DNA of 64,000 bases from Hydractinia symbiolongicarpus (Eukaryota; Cnidaria; Hydrozoa; Anthoathecata; Hydractiniidae). Below, one piece after another: positions 11,746 through 25,300 of this stretch. How positions within the stretch are numbered: the first letter of the stretch is position 1; each line of letters starts with the position of its first letter. The DNA lies in assembly GCF_029227915.1 (NCBI RefSeq), contig NC_079886.1:1550001-1614000 (forward strand). Direction: 5' to 3'. The translations under genes were made by a program, and so were the position numbers. The notes beneath the pieces are model-generated. The model made no database searches, was not told the DNA's origin, and saw only the letters and a program-made list of their open reading frames with translations.

Positions 11746-13624
11746 AAAAATCATTCTGGAAATCAGTTTACTGCCTGGTTACTTTTTTTGTATACTTTTG
11801 ACTATACGGGCCGAGTACGGGATTTACGGGAAATCGCGGGTTTTCGTTTGCCGGCGATTAAACTTTTTTTATTTAGCGTCTCATCAAAAATCGTTTTGAA
11901 AATCAGTTTACTCACAGGGTACTTTCTTTGTATACATTCGACTATAGGGGCCAAGCCCAGGATTTACAGGAAATCGCAGGTTTTCGTTTGCCGGTGATTA
12001 AACTTCTTTTATTTAGCGTCTCATCAAAAATGAAAACATTTTTGAAAACTACAAGTCTCGTGCGTTTTAGTGGTGAAAAAAAAATTTAAAAAATCGTTCG
12101 GGAAATGAGTTTACTCACAGGGTACTTTCTTTGTATACTTTTGACTAAACGGATCGAGTACCGGATTTACGGGAAATCGCGGGTTTTCGTTTGCCGGCGA
12201 TTAAACTTCTTTTATTCAGCGTCTTATCAAAAATGAAAACAATTTTGAAAACTACAAGTCTCATGCGTTTTAGTGGTGAAAAAATAATTTAAAAAATCGT
12301 TCTGAAAATCAGTTTACTCACAGGGTACTTTCTTTGTATACTTTTGACTAAACGGATCGAGTACCGGATTTACGGGAAATCGCGGGTTTTCGTTTGCCGG
12401 CGATTAAACTTCTTTTATTCAGCGTCTTATCAAAAATGAAAACAATTTTGAAAACTACAAGTCTCATGCGTTTTAGTGGTGAAAAAATAATTTAAAAAAT
12501 CGTTCTGAAAATCAGTTTACTCACAGGGTACTTTCTTTGTATACATTCGACTATATTGGGCCAAGCCCGGGATTTACAGAAAATCGCGGGTTTTCGTTTG
12601 CCGGCGATTAAACTTCTTTTATTCAGCGTCTCATCAAAAATGAACACATTTTTGAAAACTACAAGTCTTATGCGTTTTAGTGGTGAAAACATAATTTAAA
12701 AAATCATTCTGGAAATCAGTTTACTGCCTGGTTACTTTTTTTGTATACTTTTGACTATACGGGCCGAGTACGGGATTTACGGGAAATCGCGGGTTTTTGT
12801 TTGCCGGCGATTAAACTTCTTTTATTCAGCGTCTTATCAAAAATGAAAACAATTTTGAAAACTACAAGTCTCATGCGTTTTAGTGGTGAAAAAATAATTT
12901 AAAAAATCGTTCTGAAAATCAGTTTACTCAAAGGGTACTTTCTTTGTATACATTCGACTATATTGGGCCAAGCCCGGGATTTACAGGAAATCGCGGGTTT
13001 TCGTTTGCCGGCAATTAAACTTCTTTTATTCAGCGTCTCATCAAAAATGAACACATTTTTGAAAACTACAAGTCTTATGCGTTTTAGTGGTGAAAAAGTA
13101 ATTTAAAAATTCATTCGGGAAATCAGTTTACTACCTGGTTACTTTTTTTGTATACTTTTGACTATACGGGCCGAGTACGGGATTTACGGGAAATCGCGGG
13201 TTTTTGTTTGCCGGCGATTAAACTTGTTTTATTCAGCGTCTTATCAAAAATGAAAACAATTTTGAAAACTACAAGTCTCATGCGTTTTAGTGGTGAAAAA
13301 ATAATTTAAAAAATCGTTCTGAAAATCAGTTTACTCACAGGGTACTTTCTTTGTATACATTCGACTATATTGGGCCAAGCCCGGGATTTACAGGAAATCG
13401 CGGGTTTTCGTTTGCCGGCGATTAAACTTCTTTTATTCAGCGTCTCATCAAAAATGAACACATTTTTGAAAACTACAAGTCTTATGCGTTTTAGTGGTGA
13501 AAACATAATTTAAAAAATCATTCTGGAAATCAGTTTACTGCCTGGTTACTTTTTTTGTATACTTTTGACTATACGGGCCGAGTACGGGATTTACGGGAAA
13601 TCGCGGGTTTTTGTTTGCCGGCGA
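11746..13624 (+). repeat. 4-monomer repeats following a truncated monomer
   Basis: CATTCTGG landmarks at 11,752, 12,705 and 13,519 are 953 and 814 bp apart. The second is 4 x 203 + 2; the first is 5 x 203 minus 62, explained by the truncated monomer near 11,890. C-type monomers with TATATTGGGCC and ATGAACACATTTTTG recur in each unit. Confidence 0.8.
11886..11891 (+). other. Junction of a 62-bp deletion in one monomer
   Basis: CATCAAAAAT runs straight into TCGTTTTGAAAATC, skipping the A/T inverted repeat, the monomer tail and the next monomer head, about 62 bp. The hexamer AAAAAT occurs at both original edges, so microhomology-mediated loss is likely. The 953-bp landmark spacing independently confirms the size. 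Confidence 0.9.
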
Positions 13625-15656
13625 TTAAACTTCTTTTATTCAGCGTCTCATCAAAAATGAAAATAATTTTGAAAACTACAAGTTTCATGCGTTTTAGTGG
13701 TGAAAAAATAATTTAAAAAATCGTTTTGAAAATCAGTTTACTCACAGGGTACTTTCTTTGTATATATTCGACTATAGGGGCCAAGCCCAGGATTTACAGG
13801 AAATCGCGGGTTTTCGTTTGCCGGCGATTAAACTTCTTTTATGCAACGTCTCATCATAAGTGAAAACATTTTTGAGAACTACAAGTCTCATGCGTTTTAG
13901 TGGTGAAAAAATAATTTAAAAAATCATTCGAGAAATCAGTTTACTCCCTGGGTACTTTTTTTGTATACTTTTGACTATACGGGCCGAATACGGGATTTAC
14001 GGGAAATCGCGGGTTTTCGTTTGCCGGCGATTAAACTTCTTTTATTCAGCGTCTCATCAAAAATGAAAATATTTTTGAAAACTACAAGTCTCATTCGTTT
14101 TAGTGGTGAAAAAATAATTTAAAAAATCGTTCGGGAAATGAATTTACTCCCTTGGTACTTTCTTTGTATACTTTTGTCTATACGGGCCGAGTCCGGGATT
14201 TACGGGAAATCGCTAGTTTTCGTTTGCCGGCGATTAAACTTCTTTTATTTGGCGTCTCATCAAAAATGAAAACATTTTTGAAAACTACAAGTCTCGTGCG
14301 TTTTAGTGGTGAAAAAATAATTTAAAAAATCTTTCGGGAAATGAGTTTACTCCTTGAGTGCTTTCTTTGTATACTTTTGACTAAACGGGTCGAGTACCGG
14401 ATTTACGGGAAATCGCGGGTTTTCGTTTGCCGGCGATTAAACTTCTTTTATTCAGCGTCTTATCAAAAATGAAAACAATTTTGAAAACTACAAGTCTTAT
14501 GAGTTTTAGTGGTGAAAAAATAATTTAAAAAATCGTTCTGAAAATCAGTTTACTCACAGGGTACTTTCTTTGTATACATTCGACTATATTGGGCCAAGCC
14601 CGGGATTTACAGGAAATCGCGGCTTTTCGTTTGCCGGCGATTAAACTTCTTTTATTCAGCGTCTCATCAAAAATGAAAATAATTTTGAAAACTACAAGTC
14701 TCATGCGTTTTAGTGGTGAAAAAATAATTTAAAAAATCGTTTTGAAAATCAGTTTACTCACAGGGTACTTTCTTTGTATATATTCGACTATAGGGGCCAA
14801 GCCCAGGATTTACAGGAAATCGCGGGTTTTCGTTTGCCGGCGATTAAACTTCTTTTATGCAACGTCTCATCAAAAGTGAAAACATTTTTGAGAACTACAA
14901 GTCTCATGCGTTTTAGTGGTGAAAAAATAATTTAAAAAATCATTCGAGAAATCAGTTTACTCCCTGGGTACTTTTTTTGTATACTTTTGACTATACGGGC
15001 CGAATACGGGATTTACGGGAAATCGCGGGTTTTCGTTTGCCGGCGATTAAACTTCTTTTATTCAGCGTCTCATCAAAAATGAAAATATTTTTGAAAACTA
15101 CAAGTCTCATTCGTTTTAGTGGTGAAAAAATAATTTAAAAAATCGTTCGGGAAATGAATTTACTCCCTTGGTACTTTCTTTGTATACTTTTGACTATACG
15201 GGCCGAGTCCGGGATTTACGGGAAATCGCTAGTTTTCGTTTGCCGGCGATTAAACTTCTTTTATTTGGCGTCTCATCAAAAATGAAAACATTTTTGAAAA
15301 CTACAAGTCTCGTGCGTTTTAGTGGTGAAAAAATAATTTAAAAAATCGTTCGGGAAATGAGTTTACTCCTTGAGTGCTTTCTTTGTATACTTTTGACTAA
15401 ACGGGTCGAGTACCGGATTTACGGGAAATCGCGGGTTTTCGTTTGCCGGCGATTAAACTTCTTTTATTCAGCGTCTTATCAAAAATGAAAACAATTTTGA
15501 AAACTACAAGTCTTATGAGTTTTAGTGGTGAAAAAATAATTTAAAAAATCGTTCTGAAAATCAGTTTACTCACAGGGTACTTTCTTTGTATACATTCGAC
15601 TATATTGGGCCAAGCCCGGGATTTACAGGAAATCGCGGCTTTTCGTTTGCCGGCGA
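13625..15656 (+). repeat. 5-monomer unit in two copies (1,016 bp)
   Basis: TATATATTCG at 13,761 and 14,777 and ATGAGTTTTAG at 14,499 and 15,515 both give 1,016 bp (5 x 203 + 1). Each unit includes a C-type monomer with GCCCAGG and ATGCAACG, a CATTCGAGAAATCAG monomer, an AATCGCTAG monomer, a D-type monomer with GAGTGCTTT, and a TATATTGGGCC C-type monomer. Differences are few (GTCTATACGG against GACTATACGG). Confidence 0.85.
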
Positions 15657-16159
15657 TTAAACTTCTTTTATTCAGCGTCTTATCAAAAATGAACACATTT
15701 TTGAAAACTACAAGTCTTATGCGTTTTAGTGGTGAAAACATAATTTAAAAAATCATTCGGGAAATCAGTTTACTGCCTGGTTACTTTTTTTGTATACTTT
15801 TGACTATACGGGCCGAGTACGGGATTTACGGGAAATCGCGGGTTTTTGTTTGCCGGCGATTAAACTTCTTTTATTCAGCGTCTCATCAAAAATGAAAACA
15901 ATTTTGAAAACTACAAGTCTCATGCGTTTTAGTGGTGAAAAAATAATTTAAAAAATCGTTCGGGAAATGAATTTACTCGCAGGATACTTTCTTTGTATAC
16001 TTTTGACTATACGGGCCGAATCCGGGATTTACGGGAAATCGCGGGTTTTCGTTTGCCGGCGATTAAACTTCTTTTATTTAGCGTCTCATCAAAAATGAAA
16101 ATATTTTTGAAAACTACAAGTCTCATTCGTTTTAGTGGTGAAAAAATAATTTAAAAAGT
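15657..16159 (+). repeat. Ungrouped monomers
   Basis: Two to three satellite monomers (CATTCGGGAAATCAG with GTTTTTGTTTG, then CGTTCGGGAAATGAATT with CGCAGGATAC) that do not belong to the flanking units. No other content was seen. Confidence 0.7.
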
Positions 16160-19003
16160 CGTTCGGGAAATGAATTTACTCCCTTGGTACTTTGATTGTA
16201 TACTTTTGACTATACGGGCCGTGTCCGGGATTTACGGGAAATCGCTAGTTTTCGTTTGCCGGCGATTAAACTTCTTTTATTTGGCGTCTCATCAAAAATG
16301 AAAACATTTTTGAAAACTACAAGTCTCGTGCGTTTTAGTGGTGAAAAAATAATTTAAAAAATCGTTCGGGAAATGAGTTTACTCCTTGAGTACTTTCTTT
16401 GTATACTTTTGACTATACGGGTCGAGTACCGGATTTACGGGAAATCGCTGGTTTTCGTTTGCCGGCGATTAAACTTCTTTTATTCAACGTCTCATCAAAA
16501 ATGAAAATATTTTTAAAAACTACAAGTCTTATGCGTTTTAGTGGTGAAAAAATAATTTAAAAAATCATTCGGGAAATCAGTTTACTCCCTGGGTACTTTT
16601 TTTGTGTACATTTGACTATACGGGCCGAGTACGGGATTTACGGGAAATCGCGGGTTTTCGTTTGCCGGCGATTAAACTTCTTTTATTCAGCGTCTCATCA
16701 AAAATGAAAAGAATTTTAAAAATTACAAGTCTCATGCGTTTTAGTGGTGAAAAAATAATTTAAAAAATCGTTCGGGAAATGAGTTTACTCCTTGAGTACT
16801 TTCTTTGTATACTTTTGACTATATGGGTCGAGTACCGGATTTACGGAAAATCGCTGGTTTTCGTTTGCCGGCGATTAAACTTCTTTTATTCAGCGTCTTA
16901 TCAAAAATGAAAACAATTTTGAAAACTACAAGTCTCATGCGTTTTAGTGGTGAAAAAATAATTTAAAAAATCGTTCTGAAAATCAGTTTACTCACAGGGT
17001 ACTTTCTTTGTATACATTCGACTATATGGGGCCAAGCCCGGGATTTACAGGAAATCGCGGGTTTTCGTTTGCCGGCGATTAAACTTCTTTTATTCAACGT
17101 CTCATCAAAAATGAAAATATTTTTAAAAACTACAAGTCTTATGCGTTTTAGTGGTGAAAAAATAATTTAAAAAATCATTCGGGAAATCAGTTTACTCCCT
17201 GGGTACTTTTTTTGTGTACTTTTGACTATACGGGCCGAGTGCGGGATTTACGGGAAATCGCGGGTTTTCGTTTGCCGGCGATTAAACTTCTTTTATTCAG
17301 CGTCTCATCAAAAATGAAAATAATTTTAAAAACTACAAGTCTCATGCCTTTTAGTGGTGAAAAAATAATTTAAAAAATCGTTCGGGAAATGAATTTACTC
17401 GCAGGGTACTTTCTTTGCATACTTTTGACTATAACGTCCGAGTCCGGGATTTACGGGAAATCGCGGGTTTTCGTTTGCCGGCGATTAAACTTCTTTTATT
17501 TAGCGTCTTATCAAAAATGAAAACATTTTTGAAAACTACATGTCTCATGCGTTTTAGTGGTGAAATAATAATTTAAAAAATCGTTCGGGAAATGAATTTA
17601 CTCCCTTGGTACTTTGATTGTATACTTTTGACTATACGGGCCGTGTCCGGGATTTACGGGAAATCGCTAGTTTTCGTTTGCCGGCGATTAAACTTCTTTT
17701 ATTTGGCGTCTCATCAAAAATGAAAACATTTTTGAAAACTACAAGTCTCGTGCGTTTTAGTGGTGAAAAAATAATTTAAAAAATCGTTCGGGAAATGAGT
17801 TTACTCCTTGAGTACTTTCTTTGTATACTTTTGACTACACGGGTCGAGTACCGGATTTACGGGAAATCGCTGGTTTTCGTTTGCCGGCGATTAAACTTCT
17901 TTTATTCAACGTCTCATCAAAAATGAAAATATTTTTAAAAACTGCAAGTCTTATGCGTTTTAGTGGTGAAAAAATAATTTAAAAAATCATTCGGGAAATC
18001 AGTTTACTCCCTGGGTACTTTTTTTGTGTACATTTGACTATACGGGCCGAGTACGGGATTTACGGGAAATCGCGGGTTTTCGTTTGCCGGCGATTAAACT
18101 TCTTTTATTCAGCGTCTCATCAAAAATGAAAAGAATTTTAAAAATTACAAGTCTCATGCGTTTTAGTGGTGAAAAAATAATTTAAAAAATCGTTCGGGAA
18201 ATGAGTTTACTCCTTGAGTACTTTCTTTGTATACTTTTGACTATATGGGTCGAGTACCGGATTTACGGAAAATCGCTGGTTTTCGTTTGCCGGCGATTAA
18301 ACTTCTTTTATTCAGCGTCTTATCAAAAATGAAAACAATTTTGAAAACTACAAGTCTCATGCGTTTTAGTGGTGAAAAAATAATTTAAAAAATCGTTCTG
18401 AAAATCAGTTTACTCACAGGGTACTTTCTTTGTATACATTCGACTATATGGAGCCAAGCCCGGGATTTACAGGAAATCGCGGGTTTTCGTTTGCCGGAGA
18501 TTAAACTTCTTTTATTCAACGTCTCATCAAAAATGAAAATATTTTTAAAAACTACAAGTCTTATGCGTTTTAGTGGTGAAAAAATAATTTAAAAAATCAT
18601 TCGGGAAATCAGTTTACTCCCTGGGTACTTTTTTTGTGTACTTTTGACTATACGGGCCGAGTGCGGGATTTACGGGAAATCGCGGGTTTTCGTTTGCCGG
18701 CGATTAAACTTCTTTTATTCAGCGTCTCATCAAAAATGAAAATAATTTTAAAAACTACAAGTCTCATGCCTTTTAGTGGTGAAAAAATAATTTAAAAAAT
18801 CGTTCGGGAAATGAATTTACTCGCAGGGTACTTTCTTTGCATACTTTTGACTATAACGTCCGAGTCCGGGATTTACGGGAAATCGCGGGTTTTCGTTTGC
18901 CGGCGATTAAACTTCTTTTATTTAGCGTCTTATCAAAAATGAAAACATTTTTGAAAACTACATGTCTCATGCGTTTTAGTGGTGAAATAATAATTTAAAA
19001 AAT
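16160..19003 (+). repeat. 7-monomer unit in two copies (1,422 bp)
   Basis: TTTGATTGTA at 16,191 and 17,613, GAATTTTAAA at 16,711 and 18,133, and ATAACGTCCG at 17,431 and 18,853 all give 1,422 bp (7 x 203 + 1). The second copy starts near 17,582 and ends at the change from CGTTCGGG to CGTTCTG. The two differ by isolated substitutions such as ATGGGGCC against ATGGAGCC. Confidence 0.9.
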
Positions 19004-19494
19004 CGTTCTGAAAATCAGTTTACTCACAGGGTACTTTCTTTGTATACATTCGACTATAGGGGCCAAGCCCGGGATTTACAGGAAATCGCGGGTTTTCGTT
19101 TGCCGGCAATTAAACTTCTTTTATTCAGCGTCTCATCAAAAATGAAAACATTTTGGAAAACTACAAGTCTCATGCGTTTTAGTGGTGAAAAAATAATTTA
19201 AAAAATCATTCGGGAAATCAGTTTACTCCCTGGGTCCTTTTTTTGTGTACTTTTGACTAAACGGGCCGAGTACGGGATTTACGGGAAATCGCGGGTTTTC
19301 GTTTGCCGGCAATTAAACTTCTTTTATTCAGCGTCTCATCAAAAATGAAAACATTTTTAAAAACTACAAGTCTCATGCGTTTTAGTGGTGAAAAAATAAT
19401 TTAAAAAATCGTTTGAGAAATGAATTCACTCCCTGGGTACTTTCTTTGTATACTTTTGACTATACGGGCCGAGTCCGGGATTTACGGGAAATCG
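19004..19494 (+). repeat. Ungrouped monomers
   Basis: Roughly two and a half monomers: a C type with GGCAATT and CATTTTGGAAAAC, a CATTCGGGAAATCAG type with GGGTCCTTT, and the start of one with GTTTGAGAAATGAATTCACTC. The same C-type and GGGTCCTTT pair recurs near 24.5-24.8 kb. Confidence 0.7.
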
Positions 19495-21730
19495 CGGGTT
19501 TTCGTTTGCCGGCGATTAAACTTCTTTTATTTGGCGTCTCATCAAAAATGAAAACATTTTTGAAAACTACAAGTCTCGTGCGTTTTAGTGGTGAAAAAAT
19601 AATTAAAAAAAATCTTTCGGGAAATGAGTTTACTCACAGGGTACTTTCTTTGTATACATTCGACTATATTGGGCCAAGCACGGGATTTACAGGACATCGC
19701 GGCTTTTCGTTTGCCGGCGATTAAACTTCTTTTATTCAGCGTCTCATCAAAAATGAACACATTTTTGAAAACTACAAGTCTTATGCGTTTTAGTGGTGAA
19801 AACATAATTTAAAAAATCATTCGGGAAATCAGTTTACTGCCTGGTTACTTTTTTGTATACTTTTGACTATACGGGCCGAGTACGGGATTTACGGGAAATC
19901 GCGGGTTTTTGTTTGCCGGCGATTAAACTTCTTTTATTCAGCGTCTCATCAAAAATGAAAACAATTTTGAAAACTACAAGTCTCATGCGTTTTAGTGGTG
20001 AAAAAATAATTTAAAAAATCGTTCGGGAAATGAATTTACTCGCAGGATACTTTCTTTGTATACTTTTGACTATACGGGCCGAATCCTGGATTTACGGGAA
20101 ATCGCGGGTTTTCGTTTGCCGGCGATTAAACTTCTTTTATTTAGCGTCTCATCAAAAATGAAAACATTTTTGAAAACTACAAGTCTCATGCGTTTTAGTG
20201 GTGAAAAAATAATTTAAAAAATCGTTTTGAAAATCAGTTTACTCACAGGGTACTTTCTTTGTATACATTCGACTATAGGGGCCAAGCCCAGGATTTACAG
20301 GAAATCGCGGGTTTTCGTTTGCCGGCGATTAAACTTCTTTTATGCAACGTCTCATCAAAAGTGAAAACATTTTTGAGAACTACAAGTCTCATGCGTTTTA
20401 GTGGTGAAAAAATAATTTAAAAAATCATTCGAGAAATCAGTTTACTCCCTGGGTACTTTTTTTGTATACTTTTGACTATACGGGCCGAATACGGGATTTA
20501 CGGGAAATCGCGGGTTTTCGTTTGCCGGCGATTAAACTTCTTTTAATTAGCGTCTCATCAAAAATGAAAATATTTTTGAAAACTACAAGTCTCATTCGTT
20601 TTAGTGGTGAAAAAATAATTTAAAAAATCGTTCGGGAAATGAATTTACTCCCTTGGTACTTTCTTTGTATACTTTTGACTATACGGGCCGAGTCCGGGAT
20701 TTACGGGAAATCGCTAGTTTTCGTTTGCCGGCGATTAAACTTCTTTTATTTGGCGTCTCATCAAAAATGAAAACATTTTTGAAAACTACAAGTCTCGTGC
20801 GTTTCAGTGGTGAAAAAATAATTTAAAAAATCGTTCGGGAAATGAGTTTACTCCTTGAGTACTTTCTTTGTATACTTTTGACTATACGGGTCGAGTACCG
20901 GATTTACGGGAAATCGCTGGTTTTCGTTTGCCGGCGATTAAACTTCTTTTATTCAGCGTCTTATCAAAAATGAAAACAATTTTGAAAACTACAAGTCTCA
21001 TGCGTTTTAGTGGTGAAAAAATAATTTAAAAAATCGTTCTGAAAATCAGTTTACTCACAGGGTACTTTCTTTGTATACATTCCACTATACGGGGCCAAGC
21101 CCGGGATTTACAGGAAAACGCGGGTTTTCGTTTGCCGGCTATTAAACTTCTTTTATTCAACGTCTCATCAAAAATGAAAATATTTTTAAAAACTACAAGT
21201 CTTATGCGTTTTAGTGGTGAAAAAATAATTTAAAAAATCATTCGGAAAATCAGTTTACTCCCTGGGTACTTTTTTTGTGTACTTTTGACTATACAGACCG
21301 AGTACGGGATTTACGGGAAATCGCGGGTTTTCGTTTGCCGGCGATTAAACTTCTTTTATTCAGCGTCTCATCAAAAATGAAAATAATTTTAAAAACTACA
21401 AGTCTCATGCGTTTTAGTGGTGAAAAAATAATTTAAAAAATCGTTCGGGAAATGAGTTTACTCCTTGAGTACTTTCTTTGTATACTTTTGACTATATGGG
21501 TCGAGTACCGGATTTGCGAAAAATCGCTGGTTTTCGTTTGCCGGCGATTAAACTTCTTTTATTCAGCGTCTTATCAAAAATGAAAACAATTTTGAAAACT
21601 ACAAGTCTCATGCGTTTTAGTGGTGAAAAAATAATTTAAAAAATCGTTCTGAAAATCAGTTTACTCACAGGGTACTTTCTTTGTATACATTCGACTATAT
21701 GGGGCCAAGCCAGGGATTTACAGGAAATCG
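19495..21730 (+). repeat. 11-monomer unit, copy 1 (2,236 bp)
   Basis: ATTTGGCG at about 19,530 and 21,766, and the unusual AATTAAAAAAAATCTTTCGGG-type junction near 19,602 and 21,838, give 2,236 bp (11 x 203 + 3). That 1-bp change opens the longest ORF in the window (19,413-19,724, 103 codons), which is repeat-derived. Confidence 0.9.
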
Positions 21731-23966
21731 CGGGTTTTCGTTTGCCGGCGATTAAACTTCTTTTATTTGGCGTCTCATCAAAAATGAAAACATTTTTGAA
21801 AACTACAAGTCTCGTGCGTTTTAGTGGTGAAAAAATAATTAAAAAAAATCTTTCGGGAAATGAGTTTACTCACAGGGTACTTTCTTTGTATACATTCGAC
21901 TATATTGGGCCAAGCCCGGGATTTACAGGACATCGCGGCTTTTCGTTTGCCGGCGATTAAACTTCTTTTATTCAGCGTCTCATCAAAAATGAACACATTT
22001 TTGAAAACTACAAGTCTTATGCGTTTTAGTGGTGAAAACATAATTTAAAAAATCATTCGGGAAATCAGTTTACTGCCTGGTTACTTTTTTGTATACTTTT
22101 GACTATACGGGCCGAGTACGGGATTTACGGGAAATCGCGGGTTTTTGTTTGCCGGCGATTAAACTTCTTTTATTCAGCGTCTCATCAAAAATGAAAACAA
22201 TTTTGAAAACTACAAGTCTCATGCGTTTTAGTGGTGAAAAAATAATTTAAAAAATCGTTCGGGAAATGAATTTACTCGCAGGATACTTTCTTTGTATACT
22301 TTTGACTATACGGGCCGAATCCGGGATTTACGGGAAATCGCGGGTTTTCGTTTGCCGGCGATTAAACTTCTTTTATTTAGCGTCTCATCAAAAATGAAAA
22401 CATTTTTGAAAACTACAAGTCTCATGCGTTTTAGTGGTGAAAAAATAATTTAAAAAATCGTTTTGAAAATCAGTTTACTCACAGGGTACTTTCTTTGTAT
22501 ACATTCGACTATAGGGGCCAAGCCCAGGATTTACAGGAAATCGCGGGTTTTCGTTTGCCGGCGATTAAACTTCTTTTATGCAACGTCTCATCAAAAGTGA
22601 AAACATTTTTGAGAACTACAAGTCTCATGCGTTTTAGTGGTGAAAAAATAATTTAAAAAATCATTCGAGAAATCAGTTTACTCCCTGGGTACTTTTTTTG
22701 TATACTTTTGACTATACGGGCCGAATACGGGATTTACGGGAAATCGCGGGTTTTCGTTTGCCGGCGATTAAACTTCTTTTAATTAGCGTCTCATCAAAAA
22801 TGAAAATATTTTTGAAAACTACAAGTCTCATTCGTTTTAGTGGTGAAAAAATAATTTAAAAAATCGTTCGGGAAATGAATTTACTCCCTTGGTACTTTCT
22901 TTGTATACTTTTGACTATACGGGCCGAGTCCGGGATTTACGGGAAATCGCTAGTTTTCGTTTGCCGGCGATTAAACTTCTTTTATTTGGCGTCTCATCAA
23001 AAATGAAAACATTTTTGAAAACTACAAGTCTCGTGCGTTTCAGTGGTGAAAAAATAATTTAAAAAATCGTTCGGGAAATGAGTTTACTCCTTGAGTACTT
23101 TCTTTGTATACTTTTGACTATACGGGTCGAGTACCGGATTTACGGGAAATCGCTGGTTTTCGTTTGCCGGCGATTAAACTTCTTTTATTCAGCGTCTTAT
23201 CAAAAATGAAAACAATTTTGAAAACTACAAGTCTCATGCGTTTTAGTGGTGAAAAAATAATTTAAAAAATCGTTCTGAAAATCAGTTTACTCACAGGGTA
23301 CTTTCTTTGTATACATTCGACTATACGGGGCCAAGCCCGGGATTTACAGGAAAACGCGGGTTTTCGTTTGCCGGCTATTAAACTTCTTTTATTCAACGTC
23401 TCATCAAAAATGAAAATATTTTTAAAAACTACAAGTCTTATGCGTTTTAGTGGTGAAAAAATAATTTAAAAAATCATTCGGAAAATCAGTTTACTCCCTG
23501 GGTACTTTTTTTGTGTACTTTTGACTATACGGGCCGAGTACGGGATTTACGGGAAATCGCGGGTTTTCGTTTGCCGGCGATTAAACTTCTTTTATTCAGC
23601 GTCTCATCAAAAATGAAAATAATTTTAAAAACTACAAGTCTCATGCGTTTTAGTGGTGAAAAAATAATTTAAAAAATCGTTCGGGAAATGAGTTTACTCC
23701 TTGAGTACTTTCTTTGTATACTTTTGACTATATGGGTCGAGTACCGGATTTGCGAAAAATCGCTGGTTTTCGTTTGCCGGCGATTAAACTTCTTTTATTC
23801 AGCGTCTTATCAAAAATGAAAACAATTTTGAAAACTACAAGTCTCATGCGTTTTAGTGGTGAAAAAATAATTTAAAAAATCGTTCTGAAAATCAGTTTAC
23901 TCACAGGGTACTTTCTTTGTATACATTCGACTATATGGGGCCAAGCCAGGGATTTACAGGAAATCG
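21731..23966 (+). repeat. 11-monomer unit, copy 2
   Basis: Near-identical to 19,495-21,730. Visible differences include AATCCTGGA against AATCCGGGA (20,092/22,328), TTCCACTATAC against TTCGACTATAC, and ATACAGACCGAG against ATACGGGCCGAG. The match runs on into the 9-monomer unit that follows, so the two duplications are nested. Confidence 0.9.
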
Positions 23967-25300
23967 CGGGTTTTCGTTTGCCGGCGATTAAACTTCTTTT
24001 ATTCAACGTCTCATCAAAAATGAAAATATTTTTAAAAACTACAAGTCTTATGCGTTTTAGTGGTGAAAAAATAATTTAAAAAATCATTCGGGAAATCAAT
24101 TTACTCCCTGGGTACTTTTTTTGTGTACTTTTGACTATACGGGCCGAGTACGGGATTTACAAGAAATCGCGGGTTTTCGTTTGCCGGCGATTAAACTTCT
24201 TTTATTCAGCGTCTCATCAAAAATGAAAATAATTTTAAAAACTACAAGTCTCATGCGTTTTAGTGGTGAAAAAATAATTTAAAAAATCGTTCGGGAAATG
24301 AATTTACTCGCAGGGTACTTTCTTTGTATACTTTTGACTATAACGGCCGAGTCCGGGATTTACGGGAAATCGCGGGTTTTCGTTTGCCGGCGATTAAACT
24401 TCTTTTATTTAGCGTCTTATCAAAAATGAAAACATTTTTGAAAACTACAAGTCTCATGCGTTTTAGTGGTGAAAAAATAATTTAAAAAATCGTTCTGAAA
24501 ATCAGTTTACTCACAGGGTACTTTCTTTGTATACATTCAACTATAGGGGCCAAGCCCGGGATTTACAGGAAATCGCGGGTTTTCGTTTGCCGGCAATTAA
24601 ACTTCTTTTATTCAGCGTCTCATCAAAAATGAAAATATTTTGGAAAACTACAAGTCTCATGCGTTTTAGTGGTGAAAAAATAATTTAAAAAATCATTCGG
24701 GAAATCAGTTTACTCCCTGGGTCCTTTTTTGTGTACTTTTGACTAAACGGGCCGAGTACGGGATTTACGGGAAATCGCGGGTTTTCGTTTGCCGGCAATT
24801 AAACTTCTTTTATTCAGCGTCTTATCAAAAATGAAAACATTTTTGAAAACTACAAGTCTCATGCGTTTTAGTGGTGAAAAAATAATTTAAAAAATCGTTT
24901 GGGAAATGAATTCACTCTCTGGGTACTTTCTTTGTATACTTTTGACTATACGGGCCGAGTCCGGGATTTACGGGAAATCGCGGGTTTTCGTTTGCCGGCG
25001 ATTAAACTTCTTTTATTCAGCGTCTCATCAAAAATGAAAATATTTTTGAAAACTACAAGTTTTATGCGTTTTAGTGGTGAAAAAAAAATTTAAAAAATCA
25101 TTCGGGAAATGAATTTACTCCCTGGGTACTTTCTTTGTATACTTTTGACTATACGGGCCGAGTCCGGGATTTGCGGGAAATCGCGGGTTTTCGTTTGCCG
25201 GCGATTAAACTTCTTTTATTTAGCGTCTCATCAAAAATGAAAACATTTTTGAAAACTACAAGTCTCGTGCGTTTTAGTGGTGAAAAAATAATTTAAAAAA
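23473..25300 (+). repeat. 9-monomer unit (1,828 bp)
   Basis: TCATTCGGAA at 23,473 and 25,301 marks the repeat. The unit includes a C-type monomer at about 24,486-24,690 with ATTCAACTATAGG and TATTTTGGAAAAC that has no counterpart in the next copy. Confidence 0.85.

Noticed and set aside
19413-19812. The longest ORFs (103 and 87 codons) as possible genes
   Set aside because: They are translations of the satellite itself, opened by one 1-bp indel at the monomer head. The same peptide appears wherever that indel was copied (21.7-22.0 kb). No codon bias, ribosome binding or splice context supports coding.
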